From Sphingomonas sp. (GTDB lineage Bacteria > Pseudomonadota > Alphaproteobacteria > Sphingomonadales > Sphingomonadaceae), in contig NZ_QFOB01000014.1 in assembly GCF_003248515.1 (NCBI RefSeq), positions 33,584-97,583 on the forward strand: DNA of 64,000 nucleotides, given 5' to 3'. The notes under the pieces were generated by a model. It was not told the DNA's origin. It saw nothing but the letters and a program-made list of their open reading frames with translations, and did no database searches. Positions 8,640 to 15,524 of this stretch are shown here, piece after piece. Numbering within the stretch: the stretch's first letter is position 1; every line of letters starts with the position of its first letter. The position numbers were made by a program, and so were the translations under genes.

Positions 8640-8849
8640 CTAGCCCCGGGTGATCAGCGCCGTCGGCTCCACCTTCAGCGCCGCGGCGATCCGGCCGAGC
8701 ACCGTCACGCTGGCAGAAACCCGCGCGCGCTCGATCGAACCGACATAGCGGACGCTCAACCCCGCACGGTCGGCGAGATCCTCCTGGCTCAACCCCGCCT
8801 GCTGCCGCACGCGGCGCAGGTTCGCGGCCAGGATATCCTTGAGATCCAT
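8640..8849 (-). CDS. XRE-family transcriptional regulator (69 aa)
   Basis: A minimal Cro/CI-like DNA-binding protein: ILAANLRRVRQQAGLSQEDLADRAGLSVRYVGSIERAR forms the HTH and the rest (VLGRIAAALKVEPTALIT) completes the five-helix fold. The start ATG at 8849 lies 37 bp from a nested palindrome (8886-8901), which is a good candidate for autoregulation. It is divergent from the ECF sigma factor gene, whose start is 122 bp away, so it could also control that gene. Confidence 0.8.
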   Translation of the reverse strand: MDLKDILAANLRRVRQQAGLSQEDLADRAGLSVRYVGSIERARVSASVTVLGRIAAALKVEPTALITRG

Positions 8850-8885
8850 CCCGGCGAGCTTCGCCCGGACTGGAACGATCGTGCC

Positions 8886-8901
8886 AGGAACGATAGTTCC
8901 T
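8886..8901. promoter_or_regulatory. Palindromic operator candidate between XRE and ECF sigma genes
   Basis: AGGAAC-GATA-GTTCCT is a perfect inverted repeat. It is overlapped by a second one, GAACGA-N10-TCGTTC (8888-8909). Its place in the divergent promoter region suggests binding of the 69-residue XRE protein. Confidence 0.55.
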
Positions 8902-8971
8902 ATTCGTTCGTGAAACTGCTACATTCCGGGTTCGACCGCCGCCTCGCCCCCGGGGCCCGGAGGGCAGCCAC

Positions 8972-9502
8972 GTGAACGCCAACAAGCCTGCCAGGATCGC
9001 CGCGGACGGAGACCGGACCCCCGGCTCCTCCCTCGACGACATCTATCGCGAGCATGGCGACTGGCTGCGCCGGCTCGTCGGCCGTCGCCTGCGGGTCCAG
9101 CCGGCCGAGGCCGACGACATCGTCCAGGAGACCTGGTTGCGCCTCGCGCGTGCGCCTGCCGAAGAGGTCGAGCGCCCCCGCGCGCTCCTCTCGCGGATCG
9201 CGCTCAACCTGTTCCGCGACCGCCGCCGCCGCGAGACGGTGCGGGCCGGCTATCGCGCCGAGCTCCGCCTGGTCCCGCAGCCGGAGCAGGCGCCCGACGC
9301 GATGTCCGAGCAGGAGGCGGCGCTCGCGATCGAGCGGCTGGTCACGGACATGCCGGAGAAATGGCGCGACGTGTTCGTGCTCAGCCGCTTCCGGCACCTG
9401 ACGAACCACGAGATCGCCAGCCATCTTGGCGTGTCGATAAAGACCGTGGAATGGCGTATGGGAAAGGCGCTCGACTATTGCCTCCGCACGTTGCGGGATT
9501 GA
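8972..9502 (+). CDS. FecI-like ECF sigma factor
   Basis: 176 residues. Sigma-70 region 2 (LDDIYREHGDWLRRLVGRRL..EADDIVQETWLRLA) is followed by region 4 (EKWRDVFVLSRFRHLTNHEIASHLGVSIKTVEWRMGKAL), with no other domain, as in iron-starvation FecI-type sigma factors. The GTG start at 8972 is preceded by a GGAGGG box. The next gene encodes FecR and then a TonB receptor with an N-terminal signalling domain, the classic cell-surface signalling trio. The receptor here is truncated, so the sigma factor may no longer receive its outer-membrane signal. Confidence 0.9.
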   Translation: MNANKPARIAADGDRTPGSSLDDIYREHGDWLRRLVGRRLRVQPAEADDIVQETWLRLARAPAEEVERPRALLSRIALNLFRDRRRRETVRAGYRAELRLVPQPEQAPDAMSEQEAALAIERLVTDMPEKWRDVFVLSRFRHLTNHEIASHLGVSIKTVEWRMGKALDYCLRTLRD

Positions 9503-9516
9503 GTGGCGGCGCATCC

Positions 9517-10503
9517 ATGTGTGACGACGGGGACCAGGCGGAGGAGGTGCGCGCCGAGGCGGCGGAGTGGTTCGCGCGCCTGAAGACGGTCCCGGTCTCG
9601 CGCGGCACGCTCGAGGAATTCTTCGCCTGGCGCCGGATCGACGGCAACAACGAGGCCTTCGAGGCCGTCGAGCGCTTCTGGGGTGCGAGCGCGCTGGCCG
9701 CGGATCGCCCGGGCATCCGGTCCGCGACCGAGGCCGCGCTCGAGCGTGGCCGGCGCAGGCGCGGCCGGCTCGGCATGCGGCGTCGCGCGATCGCGGCGAC
9801 TTGCGCGGTGCTGGCGATCGGCGGGGTCGCCACGACCTGGGCGTTCCACGATCGCGGCCAGGCTTACGAGACGCAGGTCGGCCAGCAGAGCGTCGTCACG
9901 CTGGAGGACGGTTCGCGGATGACGCTCGACACGGGCACGCGCGTCACGGTCCGGTACGATGCGCAGGCGCGCCACGTCCGACTCGACCGGGGCCAGGCCT
10001 CGTTCACCGTCGCCCATGCGACGGACCGTCCGTTCACGGTATCGGCGGGCGAGGCCGAGGTGCGGGCGACCGGCACGCGCTTCGAGGTCCGCCTCGACGG
10101 CGGGACGCGCGTCACCCTGCTGGAGGGACGCGTGCTGGTCAGTGCGCCCGGCGAGGCACGTCCGCTCCCGCTCGCGCCCGGGCAGCAACTGCAGTTCAGG
10201 ACCGCGCGGCCGCCGCTCCTCCGCCCGGTCGACACCGCGGCGGCGAGCGCCTGGACGCGCGGCCGGATCGTGTTGGACGAGACCAGGCTCGCCGACGCGG
10301 TTACCGAGGTGAACCGCTACACGACGAAGCCCGTGCGGCTGGATGCGCCCGGCCATGCCGACAGCCGGCTGAGCGGCTCGTTCGACACGGGCGATGTCGC
10401 CGGGTTCGTCGCGGCGGCGACCGCGCTGCTCCCGGTCGCCGCCACGCGCGAGGCCGACGGCCGCATCCGCCTGACCGATGCGGAGCGGAAAACACCCGAA
10501 TAA
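9517..10503 (+). CDS. FecR-type anti-sigma factor
   Basis: 328 residues from the ATG at 9517, 14 bp after the sigma gene. The N-terminal DUF4880 region (AEEVRAEAAEWFARLKTVP..FFAWRRIDGNNEAFEAVERFW) is cytoplasmic and binds the sigma factor. One membrane segment lies near residues 91-110 (RRRAIAATCAVLAIGGVATTW). The periplasmic FecR domain (VVTLEDGSRMTLDTGTRVTV..VRATGTRFEVR..VTLLEGRV) and the C-terminal STN-like tail would contact the receptor. It should relay substrate loading of the neighbouring TonB receptor to the sigma factor, but that receptor is broken. Confidence 0.9.
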   Translation: MCDDGDQAEEVRAEAAEWFARLKTVPVSRGTLEEFFAWRRIDGNNEAFEAVERFWGASALAADRPGIRSATEAALERGRRRRGRLGMRRRAIAATCAVLAIGGVATTWAFHDRGQAYETQVGQQSVVTLEDGSRMTLDTGTRVTVRYDAQARHVRLDRGQASFTVAHATDRPFTVSAGEAEVRATGTRFEVRLDGGTRVTLLEGRVLVSAPGEARPLPLAPGQQLQFRTARPPLLRPVDTAAASAWTRGRIVLDETRLADAVTEVNRYTTKPVRLDAPGHADSRLSGSFDTGDVAGFVAAATALLPVAATREADGRIRLTDAERKTPE

Positions 10504-10622
10504 TTCGCGCAAAGCCGGTTAGGGTCGTGCCCGTGCCGGCGCGTCTTCCCTGCCCAGGACCCGCACGTTCGCGGTGTCCATCCCCGCCGGGGCCTCCCGG
10601 CGGGCACATGGGGGGCAGGCGA

Positions 10623-11555
10623 ATGACGATGAGGACGAGGCCGGGGCGCGGGTGGGCGATCGGCTGGCTGACCGCGGCGTCGCTGGCGGCGATGTCGCCA
10701 GCCAGGAGCGCGGATGCACCGGAAGCGGCGCGGCCGCGTACGTTCGCGATCGAGGCGGGCCCCCTCCAGCAGGGGCTGGTCGCGTGGGCGGCGGCCACGG
10801 GCGTCCAGCTTCTCTATGCGAGCGAGGTCGTCGCCGGACGCACCGCACCGCGCCTGATCGGTCGCTTCACGCCCGATGCGGCACTCGCGCACCTCCTCCG
10901 GGGAACGGGACTCGTCGCGCGGAAGGTCGGCGAGCGCGTCTTCGTGCTGGAGGCGGCGCCGGTGCCCGCGAACGCACCGCGGGAGGCCGGCATCCGGGTC
11001 GGGGCGGTCGACCCTCTGCCGGCACCCGATCCGATCGCGACGGAAGCGAGCGAGGGGACGATGCGGTCGCAGGAACTCGCGGCGAACCCCTCCGAGATCG
11101 TCGTCACGGGCACGCATATTCGTGGGCCGAGCCCGGGGACGGCCCCCGTCACCCGCATCGATCGGGACGATCTCACGCGCAACGGTCATGCGACGGTCGG
11201 GCGCGCCTTGCAGGCACTGCCCGGCAATTTCGGCGGGACCGCGACCGAGCAGAGCGCCCTGTCCGCGACTGATACGACGGGGACCAACGCGTCGCTGGCG
11301 ACCGGCGTCAACCTGCGCGGGCTCGGCGCCGGTGCGACCCTGGTGCTGGTCAATGGGCAGCGGCTGGGCGGGTCGGGCGCGGAGGGTGCCTTCGGCGACG
11401 TGTCGATGATCCCGACGGGCGCATTCGACCGCGCGGAGGTGCTGCTCGACGGCGCGTCGGCGATCTATGGCTCGGATGCGGTCGGGGGTGTCGTCAACAT
11501 CCTGCTCCGGCGGCACTTCGCGGGCGCCGAGACGCGGCTGCGCTTCGGCAGCGTC
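10623..11555 (+). pseudogene. STN-domain TonB-dependent receptor, 5' fragment
   Basis: About 311 residues remain of a receptor that should have about 900-1000. A signal peptide is followed by an STN domain (FAIEAGPLQQGLVAWAAATG VQLLYASEVV), the signalling domain that contacts FecR. A TonB-box region (EIVVTGTHI) and most of the plug follow, ending at VVNILLRRHFAGAETRLRFG. At about 11,555 the reading frame passes into the antisense of a reductase gene and the beta-barrel is absent. The ATG at 10623 has the GGGGGGCAGG stretch upstream; 10608 and 10629 are alternatives. It cannot form a transporter. Confidence 0.85.
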
Positions 11556-12119
11556 GATCCGCCAGCTGTCGGCGAGCGAGCCCGCATCGATGACATCGTA
11601 GCCGATCGTCTCGAGGAACTCGGTGACGGCGATCTTCGCTGCGGCATCGTCACCGGCCACCGGCAATGTCGTCCGGTCGGCATCGCCGCTCGGCCGGGCG
11701 TTGGCCTCCATGTGGATCCAGCTGAGATTGTGGAGGCCCTTCACCACTTTCGACCCCGGCAGGTGGCGCTGTACCAGTTCGCTCGAGGTCAGTTCGCCAT
11801 CGTCGAGATCGGGTCGGCGGAATTCCCCGAGCCCCGGATAATAATTGGTCTGGTCGAGGACGATCTTCCCGGCGAGCGTGTCGGCCGGCAAGGTCTCGAA
11901 CGCTGCCAGCGGGATCGAGACGGTGACGATACCCGCGGCGGCGATCGTTTCCTCCACCGTTGCGGCGCGCGCCGACGGCCCCAGGGTCTCGACGAGCCCG
12001 GACAGGGTCTCCGGACCGCGTGAGTTGGCGATCACGACATCGTATCCGGCCGCGATCGCGAGACGCGCGACGGCCTTTCCGACGAGGCCGGCGCCGATGA
12101 TGCCGATGGTTTCTGGCAT
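11556..12119 (-). pseudogene. NADPH-dependent F420 reductase-like protein, 3'-truncated
   Basis: About 188 residues. The N-terminus TIGIIGAGLVGKAVARLAIAAG is a Rossmann NAD(P)-binding motif; IANSRGPETL and the downstream LPGSKVVKGLHNLSW segment are typical of F420_oxidored-type NAD(P)-binding proteins, which in non-F420 bacteria are reductases of unknown substrate. The family is about 210-220 residues, and this copy stops making sense after ADSWRID at about 11,556, where it meets the TonB receptor fragment head-on. About 25 C-terminal residues are lost. The start ATG at 12119 has an AGGAAG box. Confidence 0.8.
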
Positions 12120-12383
12120 GGGGATGTCTTCCTTCCGAGATGTACGGCGAGCCCGCGCCGAGTGACCCGCACGCCATCAGGAGCGGGAGGGTGCTCGTGG
12201 CGAGCGGCACGACCCGGAGATAGGCTTTTGACTAAACTGCAAACAGTCGGACCGCCGGCAACACACCGTTGCCTCCCGAACTGACAATCGGATCAAGGCG
12301 CAATGCGAGCGCCGCGCCAGTGATGCCGAAAAGGCGACAGGCTGGGCTCTGCCGCGAGAGAGCGTCAGGCCCGGCCGATCAGG

Positions 12384-13005
12384 TCACGCGTCGGCGACGT
12401 CGCTGAATCCGGCGCGGCAGACGTCGACGAAACCCCGCACCTTCGGGTCCATGTAGCGCGTGGATGCGAAGACGGCGTGGACGGGCACCGGGATGCGGGC
12501 CCAGTCCGGCAGGACGCGGGTGAGCGTGCCGTCGGCGACGAGATGCTCCGCCATGTAGCGCGGAAGCTGGACGATCCCGAGGCCGGACAGCGCCAGGTTG
12601 CGCGCAGCCATCGTGTTGTTCACCGCGCAGCGGGGGATCCGCGATATCTTCTCGGTCTGCTCGCCGCTCACCAACGTCCATACGGGGCGGCCCCGGGGAG
12701 CGTGCACGATGATGTCGTGGCGCTCGAGATCACCGACCTCCTCGAGCGGCGGTGCAGACCGGAGATATTCCGGGGCAGCGTAGAGGCCGTAGGTCAGCTC
12801 CCCGAGCTTGCGCGCCGAAAGCTCGGAATCCTGGAGCGGGCCGATGCGGATGGCGACGTCGACACCCTCATGGACGATGTCGACGAGCCGGTTCGTATAT
12901 TCCGCCTCCACGGTGACCTTGGGCCACTTGTGCAGGAATTCCGCGATCCAGCCGTCGACGCGGGTCGTCCCGAACTCGGCCCCTGCCGTGATGCCCGCCG
13001 ATCCC
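12384..13005 (-). pseudogene. LysR-family regulator, C-terminal substrate-binding domain only
   Basis: The frame is recognisable from GSAGITAGAEFGTTRVDGW.. to the stop at 12384 and corresponds to the effector-binding domain of a CrgA-type LysR regulator (YTNRLVDIVHEGVDVAIRIG, GLGIVQLPRYM). The N-terminal winged helix-turn-helix and linker helix are missing: at about 13,005 the sequence changes to the plus-strand tail of a glutathione transferase. Without the DNA-binding domain it cannot act as a regulator. The 264-bp stretch 12120-12383 towards the reductase fragment holds no gene I can support. Confidence 0.8.
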
Positions 13006-13395
13006 GCGCGCGAGGCGCGGACGTTCGAATGGATGAACTGGCTCTCGGGCTGGCTTCACTCGGTCGCCTTCGCACAGATCTGGCGACCCGAGCGCTTCAT
13101 CGCGGACGAGGCAGGCCATGACGGTGTCATCGACAAGGGGCGCGACAACATCCTCGAAGCCTTCGCGGCGATCGAGCATATTCTGGCCGATGGCAGGCGC
13201 TGGGCCGTCCCGGATGCCTTCACGATCGCCGACGCGTTCCTGATCGTCTTCTACAGGTGGGGCGATGCCATCGGCGTCAACATGTCTCCCTATCCGTCGT
13301 GGACCGCTCTGACCGCCCGGACCAGTGCGCGACCCGCAGTCCGCACCGCGTTCGGGAAGGACGAGGTCGCCCTGGTGCCTGTGGCGGGCAGCTGA
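13006..13395 (+). pseudogene. Glutathione S-transferase-like C-terminal fragment
   Basis: The frame REARTFEWMNWLSGWLHSVAF..RRWAVPDAFTIADAFLIVFYRWG.. matches the all-helical C-terminal domain of GST family proteins (the FTIADAF motif is the conserved GST N-capping/hydrophobic staple region). The thioredoxin-fold glutathione-binding domain is absent. The break at about 13,005 joins it to the LysR fragment on the other strand, so it has no native start. Confidence 0.75.
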
Positions 13396-13398
13396 GGG

Positions 13399-13614
13399 GT
13401 GAACGAATCGCAGCCGGTGGCACGACCGATCGATCGACCGCAGGGCTATCTCGTCGAGATCGATGGCCAGCCCAATTATGTGAGCTTCGATGACATGGGC
13501 GATCGCATCATCCTGAGAGGCCGTGCACGCCTCCTCGCCGTCTTTTATGCGACGGAGCAGGTGACCCGGCTGCTGCCGTCCGTCCGCTGCAGGGCGGCCG
13601 TCCAGCGGGTCTGA
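13399..13614 (+). CDS. Small hypothetical protein
   Basis: A 71-residue frame with a GTG start 3 bp after the GST stop. It reads QGYLVEIDGQPNYVSFDDMGDRI and then becomes Arg-rich. I do not recognise a family. It may be translationally coupled to the broken GST or simply be a chance frame in this decayed region. Confidence 0.3.
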   Translation: MNESQPVARPIDRPQGYLVEIDGQPNYVSFDDMGDRIILRGRARLLAVFYATEQVTRLLPSVRCRAAVQRV

Positions 13615-13696
13615 TGGCGGGCGTTAAGTCTGGTCATGCCCGCGGGCGGACGTTCAGCATCATGCTGTACGACGCCGCCGTCGGCAGGTCGGACGC

Positions 13697-14146
13697 TTAT
13701 TCGCGCAGTCGCCGCCAATCCTGCGCCTCGGGGCAGGACGCTGGAAGCCACGGGCACTGATCGCGCAGGCGGTCCAGTTCCGTGCTGTCCCAGCCGAGCC
13801 AGGCGAGCGCAGAGGGGACGTCGTCGAAATGGGTTGCGCCGAAGTCGTTGAGGGCGCGCTTCAACTGGAGCCGGACCAGCGCGCTCGACGTCACGAGCGC
13901 ATGCCTTGTGACGGTGAGCAGGGATCGCTCCTCGGAATGGTCCAGGTGGAAATCGATCTGCGACTGGCCCTGCGGGGCGAAGGCGCCGAAGTCCGCGAAT
14001 ATCTCGATCCGCGAATGATACCGTGCCAGCGACCTGAACGCCTCGCTCACGCCCTGGCGATAATCGCGGGAGACGTCGTTCCCCCAGAAGCCCCGCCCTT
14101 CGGCGTAGAGCCGGCCGAGCCGGATATCAGCATGTATGCGGTACAA
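13697..14146 (-). CDS. STAS/SpoIIAA-like protein
   Basis: From a TTG at 14146 (GGGGA box upstream) the protein reads LYRIHADIRLGRLYAEGRGF W..HSRIEIFADFGAFAPQ..ALVTSSALVRLQLKRAL..FDDVPSALAWLGW. This follows the pattern of SpoIIAA-like/STAS-fold proteins (M-Y-R-I-E start, beta strands, then a ..SALARMQ.. helix and a final FDDEAEALAWL). The usual role is protein-protein switching or lipid binding; no partner is evident here. The frame is open up to 14224, so a longer form is possible. It is divergent from the formylglycine-generating enzyme gene. Confidence 0.5.
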   Translation of the reverse strand: MYRIHADIRLGRLYAEGRGFWGNDVSRDYRQGVSEAFRSLARYHSRIEIFADFGAFAPQGQSQIDFHLDHSEERSLLTVTRHALVTSSALVRLQLKRALNDFGATHFDDVPSALAWLGWDSTELDRLRDQCPWLPASCPEAQDWRRLRE

Positions 14147-14554
14147 GGTGCCAGTCCCCAGCGGATGGCGCCTTATCCAATCATCAGGTTTAATCTTTCT
14201 CAATCGCGATCGTTCTCGAAACACAAATTCGTCGAAGCTTCGAAATTTCTTGCAGAAAACCGGGAATTTTCGTGGGGCCTCAGCAAGAATATTGTTGCGA
14301 AATCTACGTCCGAGCCTGACCGCGGTCTTCGGACTGTTTCGCGGCCTTCGGGACGACAGCCGACGGCGCTACTATCGGCGGGCTTGCCGGACTCTGGGTG
14401 CAATCATGCCGGCGAGCCATATCCGGTGCCGGTGGTTCGCTCGTCCGGCAGCAGACCCCGGCAGGCGGTGTGCGTGCAGACGAATCCTCGGTCGGGCGCC
14501 CGTCCAATATTGCCAGCAAAGATTGACGCTGACCCGAAGAGTATCGATGGAGCG
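14147..14554. other. Divergent intergenic region with AT-rich segment
   Basis: This stretch separates the leftward STAS-like gene from the rightward formylglycine-generating enzyme gene. 14180-14300 is AT-rich compared with its surroundings and contains several short inverted motifs (for instance CGAAGCTTCG), so promoters for both genes are likely here. I see no coding sequence that resembles a known family. Confidence 0.4.
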
Positions 14555-15466
14555 ATGCTCTGCGGAATTTCACGGGCGGAATTGATGATAACGGTGCCGG
14601 GTTCCGAGTATCGGATGGGATCGGACAGCTTCTACCCCGAAGAACAGCCCGTCAGAAGAGTGAAGATCGACACGTTCCTGATCGATGAATACCCTGTGAC
14701 CAATGCCGATTTCGCAGCGTTCGTCGCGGCGACCGGATACGTCACCTCGGCTGAGCGAAGCTCGGATGATGGCGTCGTTGGATCGGCGGTGTTTCATCGA
14801 ACGCGCGAACCCGTTCCGTGCGACGATCCGCGGCGCTGGTGGGCGATCGATCCGGATGCCAACTGGCGTCGCCCCGAGGGCATGGGGAGCTCGGTCGACG
14901 GCCGCGAAGATCATCCGGTGGTTCATGTGACCAGCTCGGATGCCGAGGCCTATGCAACCTGGGCTGGAAATAAGCTTCCGACCGAGGCGGAGTGGGAACT
15001 GGCCGCGCGCGGCGGTCTCGACGGATCAGATTACGCCTGGGGCGATGAACTCGCGCCGGGCGGCCGGATGCTCGCCAATTATTGGCAGGGGCTCTTCCCG
15101 TTCTCAAACCTCCTGACCGATGGTTGGGAGCGAACCTCTCCCGTCGGCAGCTTTCCACCGAATGGCTACGGCATTTTCGACATGATCGGCAATGTGTGGG
15201 AATGGACGGCGGACTGGTGGGCGCTACCGCAGCAGATTGCACGGAGCTGTTGTTCGGTCGACAATCCACGTGGCGGCCGCCGGCACGACAGCTTCGAGCC
15301 GGGCGTGCGCAAAGGGACCGGGCGCAGGGTGCTCAAGGGAGGGTCTCACCTCTGCGCAGCCAATTATTGCCAGCGTTACCGCCCCGCTGCGCGGATCCCG
15401 CAAGCGATCGACAGCTCGACGGGGCATATCGGTTTTCGATGCGTTATGCGCCCGCCCCGATCTTGA
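14555..15466 (+). CDS. Formylglycine-generating enzyme (sulfatase maturase)
   Basis: 303 residues (an ATG at 14585 with a GGCGGA box is an alternative start). It is an FGE/SUMF1-type protein: EYRMGSDSFYPEEQPVRRVKI, PVTNADFAAFVAATGYVTSAE, KLPTEAEWELAARGG, YGIFDMIGNVWEWTADWW. The C-terminal LKGGSHLCAANYCQRYRPAAR contains the two catalytic copper-binding cysteines (about 267 and 272), which separates true FGE from other FGE-sulfatase-fold proteins. It oxidises the Cys of CxPxR motifs in unfolded sulfatases to formylglycine in the cytoplasm, using oxygen. Two Cys-type sulfatase genes lie at 26.4 and 31.8 kb and are its obvious clients. Confidence 0.93.
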   Translation: MLCGISRAELMITVPGSEYRMGSDSFYPEEQPVRRVKIDTFLIDEYPVTNADFAAFVAATGYVTSAERSSDDGVVGSAVFHRTREPVPCDDPRRWWAIDPDANWRRPEGMGSSVDGREDHPVVHVTSSDAEAYATWAGNKLPTEAEWELAARGGLDGSDYAWGDELAPGGRMLANYWQGLFPFSNLLTDGWERTSPVGSFPPNGYGIFDMIGNVWEWTADWWALPQQIARSCCSVDNPRGGRRHDSFEPGVRKGTGRRVLKGGSHLCAANYCQRYRPAARIPQAIDSSTGHIGFRCVMRPPRS

Positions 15467-15480
15467 CCGGGAGCGGGCGC
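15448..15480. terminator. Bidirectional hairpin between FGE and TonB receptor genes
   Basis: Arms GCGCCCGC (15448-15455) and GCGGGCGC (15473-15480), extended inwards by CCCG/CGGG, form a strong stem covering the FGE stop codon. The two genes converge here. There is no T-run, so termination is inferred from the hairpin and position. Confidence 0.5.
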
Positions 15481-15524
15481 CGACGGGCCACGGCCGGGAA
15501 TGCGTCGCCTGTCGTTCGGGGATG

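Noticed and set aside
9567..12023. An 818-codon plus-strand frame spanning FecR, the TonB receptor and beyond
   Set aside because: Only the 10623-11555 part is real; the upstream part is out of frame with FecR and the downstream part is antisense to the reductase.
10317..12119. A 600-codon minus-strand frame starting as an F420 reductase-like protein
   Set aside because: Sequence after about 11,556 is antisense of the TonB receptor and FecR genes; it is not a natural fusion.
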